From contig CM022953.1 in the NCBI GenBank assembly GCA_012931725.1, positions 58,226,574-58,290,573 on the forward strand: a stretch of DNA of 64,000 nt. Reading direction: 5' to 3'. Under the pieces are notes generated by a model that was not told the DNA's origin, made no database searches, and was given only the letters and a program-made list of their open reading frames with translations. Both the position numbers and the translations under genes were made by a program. This document shows, piece by piece, positions 33,846 to 44,996 of this stretch (positions are counted from its first letter, which is position 1; the number at the start of each line of letters is the position of its first letter). This stretch comes from Litsea cubeba. Its lineage: Eukaryota; Streptophyta; Magnoliopsida; Laurales; Lauraceae.

Positions 33846-34063
33846 TGTGACCTAACAGGCTATATGTGGCAGGTTAGGGGGTCGGGTTTGGTTTTGATCG
33901 TGTGACCCAACAAGCTGTATGTGGAATGTTGGGGGATCAATTCTGGTTTTGATCTTGTGACCTAACAGGCTGTATGTGGCAAGTTAGGGGATCAGGTTTT
34001 GGTTTTTGGTTTTGGTCTTGTGACCTAACAGGCTGTATGTGGCAAGTTAGGGGACCAGGATTT
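33846..34063 (+). repeat. ~60-bp dyad-containing tandem repeats (gypsy B copy)
   Basis: Four units equivalent to 5578-5800 with the same CCTAAC/GTTAGG pairing, including the compensated CCCAAC/GTTGGG unit. The order of units is conserved between the two elements. Confidence 0.8.
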
Positions 34064-34634
34064 GGTTTGATTTTTGTAGAATGTCAATTTCAAGATTTTG
34101 GCTCAATTTGGTAGATGAGGCTGGATGGTTTGATTTTTGGAAGCTCATGGAGCTTGGAATTTTCTTTTGTATGGTCCAATCAACTCAAAAGAGGCATGGA
34201 ACCATTTTTGTATGCTCTTGGTAAGAGGGATTTCTCTTTGACTAAAAGCCCAAAATTTTTTTTTTTTTTTTTTGTGCCTTGGTGGTCAAACCTGGCTCAT
34301 ATGGGCTAACCCATGGGACCTTAAGCTTTTGAAATGACTTAGATCTCATATGGTGTCATTTTTGTAAAGAATATCCAAAAATATCTCATTTGGATAGAGA
34401 ATATCTAAGAATATCTTTACTTGGAGATAATCTCTCATGATCCCTTTATTTTGGGATAGGATATCTGAAGATATCTTTCTTTTGGGAAAGAATCCGTCAT
34501 CGATTTCTTTTTGGGAGAAAATCCTTCAAGATATCTTTCTTTGGGAAAGAATCTTTCTAATCTCTTTCTTTTGGTAAGGTTACTAATTAGTAACACTTAC
34601 CTCTTTCTTCTTTCCTTCTTTGGTTTGCTCTCCT

Positions 34635-34642
34635 CTATAAAA
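34635..34642 (+). promoter_or_regulatory. TATA box of the gypsy B opposite-strand gene
   Basis: CTATAAAA, 130 bp before the ATG at 34765, as in gypsy A. The AATATCT cluster lies upstream at about 34370-34540. Confidence 0.6.
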
Positions 34643-34764
34643 GCAAGGAGAAGGTTGGATCTCTTGCTCTTATTACTTTCTTTTGCAATAATCTCAAGAG
34701 GGCTTCAAGACCAAGAGTTCTTCTTCTTCAAGATCTTCAAGACTTTTCTTCTTCTTTTCCATCA

Positions 34765-37700
34765 ATGGCTTCAAGTAAGTTCCCTTTTTTTCAAGAAAAC
34801 TCCATTTTAGGAAAAATAAAGTTCTTTTTTTTTTGTTTCGTTTTCTTTTCTTCTTTTTTTTTCTTTCACGTGTTTGCTTCTTTTTTTTTTTTGCTTTCTT
34901 TTCTTTTTCTTTTTTTTTTGTTTTGTTTTTTTTTTTTGTTGTTTGTGGGCCGTACGGACAGATCCGTACGGATCTGGCCGTACGGCCACGTGGCCTGTGG
35001 GCCATCTCCCTTTTTTTTCTTCTTTTTTTTTGTTTTCTTTCCCTCCTTTTTTTTTTGAGAAAGTTTCTTTTCTTTTTTTTTTGTTTTCTTTCCCTTTTTT
35101 TTTGAGAAAGTTTCTTTTCTTTTTTTTTTTGCTCATCATGATAATGCCCCTCTTTTTTTTTGGCAAACCTAGATGTTCATGCATGCATTCAATTGTAAAT
35201 TAAACTTGTAGCATGATGTGATAGCATACCTGAAAGTTTTCGCAAATTTGGGAATTTGGAGCTCGCAGTGATGTTGAGCCCTTCCTGATTTTGCGGAGAC
35301 TTTGAGGTTTCGAAAGTTTGGAGTTTCGGAGCTCGCAGCGATGTTGAGCCCATCTTCAAGCTTTCTTATTTCTTTCGGGATAGTTCCTTTTCTTCGGAAT
35401 TGCCCCGTCATCATGTCAAAATTTCGCCAGATTTTTTTAGCGAGATTCTGTCATTTGATGTTTGATCTTTTTCTTTTCCATCCTTTTCAGGTGGTTCCTC
35501 CACAGCGAACAAGGGTAAAGAGCCTGCTACAAGCGTACCTCGTCGATCTTCTAGATCTTCTAATCCGGCCGTTCAGCAGGCTTTTGAGAAGGTCCAGTAT
35601 GTTGAGAGAAATCTGGAAGAGTGCGACTCCCTCAACAGAGATGAGATGAGGCAGCGACTGATCGCTCTCAAGGGAGAGGAGTTCTATAAGATCATGGTAA
35701 GCAGTCGTCCATGGGTGATGGAAGATCAGAGCGTTTTGCCCAAGCCTACCTTCTTCTTTGGTGATGCAGTCCCTGATGACATGACATACCAGAGGAGATG
35801 TTTTCAGTTTTCTTTCACAGCAGATGGTGAGAAGAAGACTGTTGCTACCCGGTCGACGTTTGATCGCACCGTCTCGATTCTGAGCCTTGCCCCCACGTGC
35901 CCTAAGAGGGAAGATCCTCCAAGTTGGGTGAGAAGGACAAATGTAATCAAGACCGGGGTTTTTGTTGGCGGTTCTCCTGGATATACGGAGAGGTCGCCTG
36001 TTGACATGGACCTGTTGATGCCATCCAGCGGCTACCAGGGCTCTGATTATCCGTCGGTCGATTTGAGAGCGGTGGGCCTTGGTATTTTCATCGGTGACGG
36101 CAGCAATTGGATCAAGCCTTTTCGACTTCGAGGCCGTTTCAATGCTGACTCCGAATGGAAGTCGTGGACTGTTCGCGTCCTGCTGATTGGTGGCGCCGTT
36201 TTGAAGGAAGCCGGGATTTTTGATGCGGTCCGCGCCTTTAGGGAGACCGTGATCTTTTTCGACGAGGCCTTCATGGCTATGCTGGAGTCATTCCTCCCAC
36301 AAACCAATACCTTCGTTGTGACGAATGGTGAGATTGGTTTTTCTTTGAAGGAGCTGAGCGCCATTACTGGATTGCCCATCCTCGGCAAACTCTATGAGGA
36401 GTTTATGCCGATTGACAGCGTCCTCGAGGGACAGTCTGAGGAGTTCAGGCTTCTATACTTTCAGCTCGTCGCCTTCTATGATTTTTTGAAGGAGAAGGGG
36501 GGTTTGAAAGTTAGATCCAGCAGTTGGAAGAGTTTTAGCTCTTCATTCCCCAACTTTTTTGATAGCAGGGAGTCTTCTGATAGCGTGACTCAAGAAGCCG
36601 GAGCTCAGGATCCAAGTTCAAAGAAGATCTTGGCCATGCAAGAAGAGTTGAGAGATTTCTGTGCAAGTACAAACGCCATATGTCCTGACATTGCACTGAG
36701 GAGAGATCTCGCTGTTTACCTCACTTATTGGCTTGGTGAGGCTGTTTTTGCTGGAGGAGATGGAACGCACATCAGGCCGCATTGTATTTTTTCCGGCTTG
36801 TCAGATGGCGTTTGGAGAGCAGCTTGCTTTGGTGCCAGCTCTTTACTCCTACTTGTGTACCGAACTGCAGGCTACTGCTTTTTTTGTTCGGCTTGGGCTT
36901 CCCATGAATAGGGTATTTTTAGCCCATATCTTTTATTCGTGGTATGTATACCACTGTCCTGGCTTCCATCGGCTGGGTGCTGCACAGGATGATGATCCTC
37001 TGATGATTCGACTGGCTAAGGGCAAAGCCGTGTCCGAATCACTTTTGTTTGCCCGCATGAGGATCCGACGGTTCAGGGACGTCGAGATGGGGCAGTCTTT
37101 AGTGAAGCTTTCTCCGGAGTTGCCGAAGAAGGCTTTTGATTTTGGTGCCTCCCGAGACTCTACCAGGGCGGGGTCGGGAAGGCATTATTCCTTGACAAAT
37201 GCAGAGAGAGAGAGTGGCTTTTCAGCATACGTGTCGGCACGATGGTGTACCGCAGACATCTTTTCGTCGACATCCAGCCGTATGTACCCTCTCGCTTTGC
37301 TTTGCAGCTGGGCTTTTCTCAAGGCGTTGTTGGAGCGCCTTCAAGCATGGTGAAGCGCTTTGGAGGCTTACAGGACGGGAGAAATGCATGGGCTTTCTAT
37401 AGTGCTGAAGACACTACAGCCATGATTTCTTATCCTGTGTTGCTGACTTCCCGGACTGCCGGCTTTGCGAAGTGGTTCGCGGAGAGCTTTTCGGCATATC
37501 GGGGGCTTTCCAAGAAGGAGCTTGATGTGAAGCTGGCATCTGGAAAGGGCCTTGGAAAGTCGGATGGCGTCCGGCGAGAGGAAGTTTGGGCCTTCCTTTC
37601 TGGAGAGAAGCACAAGATAGGCTTTCTCGGTGACCAGGGCGTCATTGGTTCTGAAGCTGTTCGAGAAATACCTGATGAGGCTTTGGAGCAGCTAGAACAG

Positions 37701-39419
37701 GAGGAAGCCGAACTTGGCGCTTGGATGCAAGCGGCACAGAGGCAAGCTTCCGTGGAGTCTACTGGCAAGAGTAGACCATCCAGTGAGGAGTCAAGTGGGA
37801 AACCTGACTCTGACAGTGGGGCAGGTTCCTCTAAGAAGCGAGCCCGCCGGGGTAAGAGGGGGAGGAGTCATCATCATAGCAAGGGGCAGCATGAGGACTC
37901 TCCTGACTTGGAAGTTCCTCTTACTATCGATGAGGATGTGCCAGTGGATGCTGACGAGCCTCCAGAGAAGAGAAGCCGAGAAGAAGAGACCGTTGGTGAA
38001 GGTATGATTCTTCCTTTTTCTCTTTCCATTTCTTTTCATGGGATTTTTTCCATGTTCTGATTTGCTTCTTGTTTTCTGTTTTTCTTCTTTTTTTTTTTTT
38101 AGCAGAGGAAGACTTGGTGATGCCTGAGGTCCCAACCGATGAGGTGGTGATGGATCCTGTCGAGGCACCTGAAGAAGAACCGAGGGACTTTGGGGTAGAT
38201 CCAGAATCTCCAATTGGTACGACTTCTTTTGCTCTTTTTTTGTTAATTTTTTTTTTTTGAGTTTGTGACTTGGTTTGCTAACACATTTTTTTTGTCAGCT
38301 GACTTACCACAGGGTTCTGATGACTTTGAACCATCGATGGACGCAAATGTTGATGATGCTTTCGATGAGTTCATGGAGGAAGAGAGTGTTCCGCCAGTCG
38401 TCGAAGAAGGTATTTTATAGTAATAACCCTGATAATGATTTTCAAACAAGATTATATTCATACCTTTTTGTGTTTCTTTGGCAGGTTTTGAAGTGACAGA
38501 GGAGGGTCCGTCGCTTCCAGAGCAAGGGATGCCAGAGGTTAATCCAGAGGTAGAGACTCCTGGGACCAGTTCTGACAATGTTGAGGAGATTCCTCGCGCT
38601 GAGATTCCTTCTCGAGCCGGAGCAGCTTCAACTGGAAAGAGTTCTTTTGTTACTCTTTCAACAGATGATGACATGAGCAGCCGACCAACGGAGTTGGGCG
38701 AATCTTCAGCTGGGCCATCTCTTCTTTTTGCGAAGAAGGTGGTGGTGCGAGTTCTGAGCTCTTGGATTGAGACTCTCTTTTCTGGGCACTTGGAAGCCGG
38801 ATTTAGCATGATCCAGCATGTGCGTGAGATTCTCGGTGATGCTGAAGAGGCTGGTCTGAATGTCACAGATGCCAGGGCGATCGTTAATAGGATCATTGAG
38901 CTGGGTGACAAGTGGTTTGAGACCATGGGTTTTTCTGACGATCAGTTCTTCAAGGAGATGTTCTTGGACCCTGCGGATAAGGCTCAATCTGACCTGGATG
39001 AGGCTACAGAAAGCAAGAAGCAGGCAGTCTGAGAGAGGAACTTAGAAAAGATAACCATCATTAGGCTGACACATGACCTTAACATCCTTGATAGGGAGGT
39101 CGATGAGGCCAGGAAACGTCTTGAGCATCTGCAGGCACAAGTCGCTGCCAAGTGGACTGAAATAATAGAGGCTCGTGAAAGGGAGACTGCTCTGATTCAT
39201 CGAGTTGCGGATGCCAATTGAGTTCTCAAAAGGAAGTCTGATGAGAACAAACAATGGAAAACCGCTCGAGGGAAGCTTCCCAGTGCGAAAGAAGGGTTAT
39301 AGCCCACCCCAGCATCTCATGGCAGGTTCCTGAAGAAGCGTGCCTTGGAATCCTTGACGGATGAGGCCAAAAGTTTGCTTAAGGAGCTGAACTCTTGGCT
39401 GGAGACCATTTTTGATTGA
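34765..39419 (+). pseudogene. Opposite-strand five-exon Plant Mobile Domain-like gene of gypsy B (disrupted)
   Basis: Exons equivalent to gypsy A: 34765-34774, 35491-38001, 38103-38216, 38299-38409, 38485-39419. Every splice site is kept. The domain order is the same: PMD-like block (GEIGFSLKELSAITGLP), basic patch (KKRARRGKRGR), acidic exons, coiled coil. The lesions differ from gypsy A: a one-base insertion near 36787 and a two-base insertion near 37207 put the stretch between them out of frame. Exon 5 has a TGA at 39030-39032, then further stops near 39218 and 39298. The codon that is TAG in gypsy A is CAG here, so the parental gene was open through this point. Confidence 0.7.
34948..34995. 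repeat. Inverted repeat and G-box palindrome in intron 1 (gypsy B copy)
   Basis: Same arms as gypsy A, with an extra GATCTGGCCGTACGG block before GGCCACGTGGCC (34984-34995). The palindromes are intact although the surrounding poly-T intron differs in length. Confidence 0.7.
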
Positions 39420-39454
39420 GCTCCTGTATACAGAAACCATCCTTCTTTCTCTTT

Positions 39455-39645
39455 TTTTTTTTTGGTACCACTTGTATTTTTTTGGTACTTTTTTTTTGTA
39501 GTGCTTGTGAACACTTTCTTTTTTTTTTTTGGTACCACATGTATTTTTTTTGGTACTCTTTTTTTTGTAGTGCTTGTGAACACTTTCTTTTTTTTTTGGT
39601 ACCACATGTATTTTTTGGTACTCTTTTTTTTTGTTATCCCTACGC
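39455..39645. repeat. GGTACCAC / GTAGTGCTTGTGAACAC repeats (gypsy B copy, 3 units)
   Basis: Three units of about 60 bp follow the antisense gene, against two in gypsy A. A duplicated CCCTACGCTCACTTGAA block follows at about 39636-39750. Confidence 0.6.
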
Positions 39646-39818
39646 TCACTTGAATCTTTTTGTGATAAAAGTAATTGCTAAATGGGATGCTCTTTTTTTT
39701 TTTATCCCTACGCTCACTTGAATCTTTTTGTGATAAAAGTAATTGCTAAATGGGATTTGATCAAAAGGTTGTCATTTTGTGAAAATGTTTTGTCAAGTGA
39801 TTGTTTTGGCATGAAAGC

Positions 39819-40222
39819 CAGGTTTTTGTTTGTGGCATGGAAGCCAATTTTGGCATGAGAGCCAGCTTTTCTTGTGGCATTGATAGCCGAGTTTTTTTTT
39901 TTTGTGGCATCTATAGCCAGTTTTTGTGGCATTGATAGCCGAATTTGTTTTGGTGGCATTGATAGCCGGTTTGTTTTGTGGCATCTATAGCCGGTTTTTG
40001 GTGGCATTGATAGCCTGTTTTGTTTTGGTGGCATTGATAGCCGTTTTGTTTTTTTTTTTTTTTTTTTAAATCCAAGTTTTTTGTTTGTGGCATTGATAGC
40101 CGGTTTTGTTTTGGTGGCATTGATAGCCGGTTTGTGGCATTTATAGCCTGTTTTGATGGCATTTATAGCCGGTTTGTGGCATTTATAGCCTGTTTTGATG
40201 GCATTTATAGCCGGTTTGGTTT
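39819..40222. repeat. Tandem array of GGCATTGATAGCCGG motif, about 17 copies
   Basis: Equivalent to 11590-11890 but longer. The first units read GGCATGGAAGCCA, then GGCATTGATAGCCGGTTTT, and the last read GGCATTTATAGCC, closest to the LTR version. Copy number and spacing differ from gypsy A. Confidence 0.75.
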
Positions 40223-40229
40223 TCAAAAA

Positions 40230-40382
40230 ATGCAAGTATCGACTAAAAGTCGCCTCCCTGCTGAATGTTCTTGCAAGTATCGATGGAATGTCGCATCCTT
40301 GCTCATTCGGTTGCGAGTATCGATGGAATGTCGCATCCTCGCGGATTTGGGTGCAAGTATCGATGGAATGTCGCATCCTTGC
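40230..40382. repeat. AAGTATCGATGGAATGTCGC array, first part
   Basis: Three to four units like those at 11940-12310. The array is interrupted by the insertion at 40383 and resumes at 44324-44640. Confidence 0.7.
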
Positions 40383-43300
40383 TGTGAGGACCCGTCCCTA
40401 GACATACCTGGTGGGACCCAATTTGACCAAGTCAACCATAGGTTATCCTAATTACAGATGGACTTCCCTTGGAGAATTATGAATTTAACCTTAGGATGAC
40501 CCAACTAACCGTGGCCTGACCCATTACCCATTAATTAAGAGGGCACTTTAGTCAAACCCTACCCCACCTTAATCCCATGTGAGCCCCACCTCACTCATCT
40601 CACTCTCATCACACCCCCCATCTCATTTTCCCCTTTTTCCCCATTCCCTATTCTAGGTCACGATGGAGACCCTTTCCCCTCTCTTCTCATTCACTCCACA
40701 CCAACACAACACAGCAGCCCCTCCATCTCCATTTCTCTCATTCCTCTCTTCCTCTCATCTCTCTCGTTTTCTCTCCCTCCCTCTCGGCTTGCTGCCTCTC
40801 GCCGCCGGACCACGCCGCCACGACGCCGGCCACCTCTCTTCTCCTCTCTCTTCTCCTTTCTCCATCCCCTCATCTCCCTCATCCATCTCTTCTTCTCCCA
40901 ACCCTTGCCGCCCACTGCCGCCGGACTCCGAGCACGGCGCCATCGCCATCGCCGTGGATGATCTCCTCGATCACTGGCAGCCACTCCACCTCTCTTTTCT
41001 CCATTTTTCGTTTCTTCTTCCCTTCCCTGTTTCTCTGTTTCCTTTCTCTGTTTTCTCGTTCTCCCTTAATCCTCTCTCACTCCTCCCAGCCAACGAAATT
41101 ACCCAGCCCCTCCATTCTCTCTATTTTCCATTTCTTTCCCTCTCTCTCTCTCTCTCTGTTTTCCCCATTCTTCCCCTTCACTGTCTTACTCTTTCTCTCT
41201 AATTCTCCATTTCCATCTCTCTCTATTTCCCCCATTTCCCTTTCTCTGTTTCTCTCTTTCTTTCTCTATTCTTTCTCTTTCTTCTCTCTCCCTCACTCAC
41301 TTCACTCACTGCCCACAAGACTGAGCACCCATCTCACCATTATCTCTCTCTCTTTTTAATTCTTTCTCTCTGTACTCCATTCTTTCTTTCTTTCTGTTTT
41401 CACCCTTTCCCTTACCCAATGAACCACCATCATCACCACTAATTTAGTGGGCCACCAATCAAGTGGGCCCCACAACCTTCGATCATCACCATCATCTCCG
41501 CATGGACCCCACAAGCTTCTCATCTCCAATTTGCAAGCCACCACCCCATTCCCTTCATTGTTTGGTAAGCCCTTCTTCCCCTTAGGTTTGGATTAATAAT
41601 TGGGTGTAGTAGTGTATTTAGTAGCTTAGAGCTTCCCATTGATTTATGTTTTAATTTAGTTTTACTTTGCTAATTATTCCTTAGGTTTGATTTGTTGGGC
41701 TTTGAGCTAGTGCTTTTGGATTTGGGCATCTCCAACGAAAGGCAAGTAGACATGCTTAGATTCTTTAATTAAATTGATTAACATGCTTAGATTGGTAATT
41801 ACTGTCTTTTATGGATGTTTGGCATGATTTCTGTATTTGGATGGTTGATTGGATGATAAGATGTATAGAATTGTTAGTCTAAGCTCTTTTTATGTGTATT
41901 TGGCCATTGATGGATGAGAATCCCTCATTTGGAAGATCAATGGCCCACTTGTGATGAGATCATGATATAGGAGATGTGTTTGATGTTTGGAAGTGTCTGG
42001 TGAATATTGGAATGAAAAGGGAGAAATCCAGGAATTACGGTACTTGCAACAGTATTCAGCTAGGCGGCCGAACTCAGAGCAGGTTGGCCGAGCTCAGAGC
42101 CTAGTTGATCGAGCTCAGTGCTTGGTTGGCCGAGCTCAGAGCAGGTTGGCCGAGCTCACAGCCTAGTTGGCCGAGCTCAGAGCAGTTTGGCCGAGCTCAG
42201 TGCCTAGTTGGCCGAGCTCAGAGCAGTTTGGCCGAGCTCAGTGCCTAGTTGGCCGAGCTCAATGCCTGGTTGGCCGAGCTCAGAACAATTTGGCCGAGCT
42301 CAGTGTATGGTTGGCCGAGCTCAGAGTAGGATGGCCGAGCTCAGTGTATACATTGACATTTCCCAGATTTGTACCCTTTTATGATTTGATCATGTGTGGG
42401 CCCCGTTGACCTTCCATTTGGACTATTTGGGATACGCTATACACGAGTCAAGGGCCGGGCTTAACCTTGACCCGTGTAGCCATCTAAGTAGGGTCTTGGG
42501 TTGTAAAACGGAACCTGATTCAAGGGTTATGGATGTCTTATGATGCTAAATACCTACAGGAGCACCAAGGATACTTAATAAGCATCTGGGACTCCGTGAT
42601 CACTGTCTTAGGTGGAGTGGGACCTTGGACCTGAATAGAGGGGCAGCAATCATCGATGGATTTGGGATGTGTGGTATCTATGTTGATGAAACGGACACTA
42701 AGGCTGGCTGGTAGATCCGAACCTTGGATGTAGGCCTTGAGAGGTACTATAAATCAGGGCATTGCACTTAGGCTCTGATCCATGATCACGGTCCGTATTG
42801 GATGAGATGTCAGGACATGGCACTTGAAGTCCTGACCGATAATATTGGGAACTTAACGATAGATACTAATAGACGGACTGTATATTGAGATAATACTAAT
42901 TAAGCGTATAGAGAAGCGGAGTTTACAAGGGTATGCACTATTAACTGTTGGGAACCACAAGGATGGACTAGCTATACCCAAACTCCGTGTCTCGTACCCT
43001 TGACTATTATCATCTCATATTAAGGATAATAAGGCTATCTAGTTCGGAGTACCCCCACCCAGTGATCTGTAGATTTGTGGTTGTACGATTAGTCTGCCGA
43101 GGGTTATGATGCCGGCATGGATATTGATATTGATTAGTCTGCCGAGGGTTATGATGCCGGCATGGACTTTGATATTGTGATGTGATTGACACAGTAGGTA
43201 CCAGGTGTGGGTGGGGTACTGAGACCGCCGGCGCTCGGACCGGGTGTATGGATGGACGGTGATATTGATCTAGCACGTAAGTCCAATGACTGGGACTTGG

Positions 43301-44318
43301 CCGTGGCTATGGATATTGTTGGTTGAGATAGCACATAAGACCAATGGCTGTGACTTGGCTGTAGCTATGGACATTGATGGATTCTTGTACGCTCTTATTC
43401 GACGTGACGACAACTGTGGGTGGCTATGACCCCCATGGTTGGTGTCCATCGACAGTTGTTGGGACGATGACGATGGGCTGGCTCTGACCCCCACGTCCTT
43501 TGTACTTCAACTGTGGACGTACCTTGGTGTGCTTCTATGTATGTATATTGGATGTATGAATATTATATATTATGGATATCATTGTTTATTGCCTTTAACT
43601 GCCGCCGTTGATACGGTTGGATCTGGATGCGATGGATACGACTATGGTAATGTCACTTCCTCTGTTTACTTCTGCTACTGATGACTCTGATGTGCTTGTG
43701 TGGTTTATCTGATGTTTTGATGGCTTCTCTTATCTACTTGTTAGGTTGTATCAAACATCTGTTATAGCAATATCTCGATTTTCGTTTATGCACTACACTC
43801 TACACCGTTTTCTGTTGCACTCTGATATTCTATATTATTATCGAGATACTAATCATGCAGGTACAGCTGGGATCAGGTATGGTCCTCTTTCCTATCTAAT
43901 TATATAATGTATTGCCATCTAAACATGCCTATTTGCCTGGCTCATCGAGCCTGACCCAATCCTTGGTGTTTTCAGGTATCTTCTCTTCCGCTTTCTTGAT
44001 TGGTGGTTTGTTTGGCGACTGATCCGTTGCCGCAGGGTTCAGAGAATGATGCATTTGGTGCATCGTGAGGCGTCTATCATATAGATCTCTATTCTTTCCT
44101 TTTCTTGTAGCTGGCCGTGTTGGCCTAGGACTGAATAGTTAGTTTAATTATGGAAAGTACCTTGTAATCTTTTAAAGTGAAACAAAATTTTAGGGCCTTG
44201 TCCATTTACCTGCTCATATGAGATTCACACTTGATTATATTATTGGATTTTCCGCATCTCTTAGGTACTTTCTCGTAGCGCCCCGAGATTCGAGGCGCCC
44301 GGATTTTGGGGCGTTACA
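40383..44318. mobile_element. 3.9 kb LTR-like insertion without coding capacity (probable solo LTR)
   Basis: It begins TGTGAGGACC and ends GGCGTTACA, so it has TG...CA ends, and is flanked by a 5-bp duplication CTTGC (40378-40382 and 44319-44323). Gypsy A shows the empty site near 12055-12065. No gag, pol or transposase motif is present. The long frames here are pyrimidine-rich (about 40660-41400) or read through tandem repeats. One end has a GC-rich dyad (GCGCCCCGAGATTCGAGGCGCC...GGGGCG). The structure best fits a large solo LTR, perhaps of a long-LTR gypsy family. A non-autonomous LARD-type element is the alternative. Confidence 0.75.
42064..42354. repeat. 20-21-bp tandem array GGCCGAGCTCAGNGC, 14 copies
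   Basis: About 14 units of TTGGCCGAGCTCAG(A/T)GC with variable tails alternate between CAG-GTT-type and CTA-GTT-type endings. Each holds the palindrome GAGCTC. The open frame at 42167-42409 only translates these repeats. Further small duplications occur at about 43087-43180 and 43265-43375. Confidence 0.85.
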
Positions 44319-44323
44319 CTTGC

Positions 44324-44640
44324 TTTTCAAAAATTTTGGTTTTGCGGGTACTGACTTGATGTCGTTTCCCCACTATTTTTGAAGTTTGTGGTTTTTTTTG
44401 AACCTTTGGGCTATGGATATCAACTGAAATGTTGCGTCTCCACAGTTTTTTTAGGTTTTTTCGAACCTTTGAAATTTGGGTTGTGGATATCAACTGAAAT
44501 GTTGCATCTCCACAGTTTTGGATTTCGCAAGTACCGACGAATGTCGCTTCCTTGCGATTTTGGAAGTGTGAACGTGGTTCGCTTGCTTCCGATTTGTGCG
44601 AGTATCGACTAAGCGTCGCTTCCTCGCGGTTTTTTGAAAA
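44324..44640. repeat. AAGTATCGA/GTCGC array, second part
   Basis: Continuation of the array interrupted at 40382, equivalent to 12060-12310. It includes a duplicated ATATCAACTGAAATGTTGC segment of about 90 bp not duplicated in gypsy A. The following 44641-44996 is non-coding spacer up to the end of pol. Confidence 0.7.
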
Positions 44641-44996
44641 ATTTTTTTTTTTTTTTTTGTTTAAAGACACGAGGGTCATAAGTTTTGACCTAAAACCATT
44701 TTGGCGGTAAAAGGCAGGGTGGACTAGGGTGGAAATCCCTGAGTCCGGATTTTGTTTCAAACCATGAATTTTGGGTTCAAGGGTTGAAAATTTTGGTCAA
44801 GTTAGGGAAAGGTTCCTAAACTTGGATATATATTTTTTTTGAACAATGAAACGATGAAAGTAAGCATTGTTTTAGATTTCTAGAAATTTCAACATTTGAT
44901 ATGAAAATTCTAAAAAAAAGGGTGGGTTTAGCGAGCGTGTACCTGGAAACCGGCTTTGGCCGTGCAGGCATTGCTCTTACCCAGTTGGGTAAGTCT

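Noticed and set aside
40663..41359. 179- and 133-residue Ser/Leu/Pro-rich frames
   Set aside because: Pyrimidine-rich low-complexity DNA in the LTR-like element. No motif and no splice or family support.
42167..42409. 80-residue frame WPSSVPSWPSS...
   Set aside because: Direct translation of the 20-21-bp tandem array.
40383..44318. DNA transposon with GTG...CAC ends and TTGCT duplication
   Set aside because: Shifting the boundary gives canonical TG...CA ends with a CTTGC duplication, which fits LTR biology better, and no inverted repeats beyond three bases exist.
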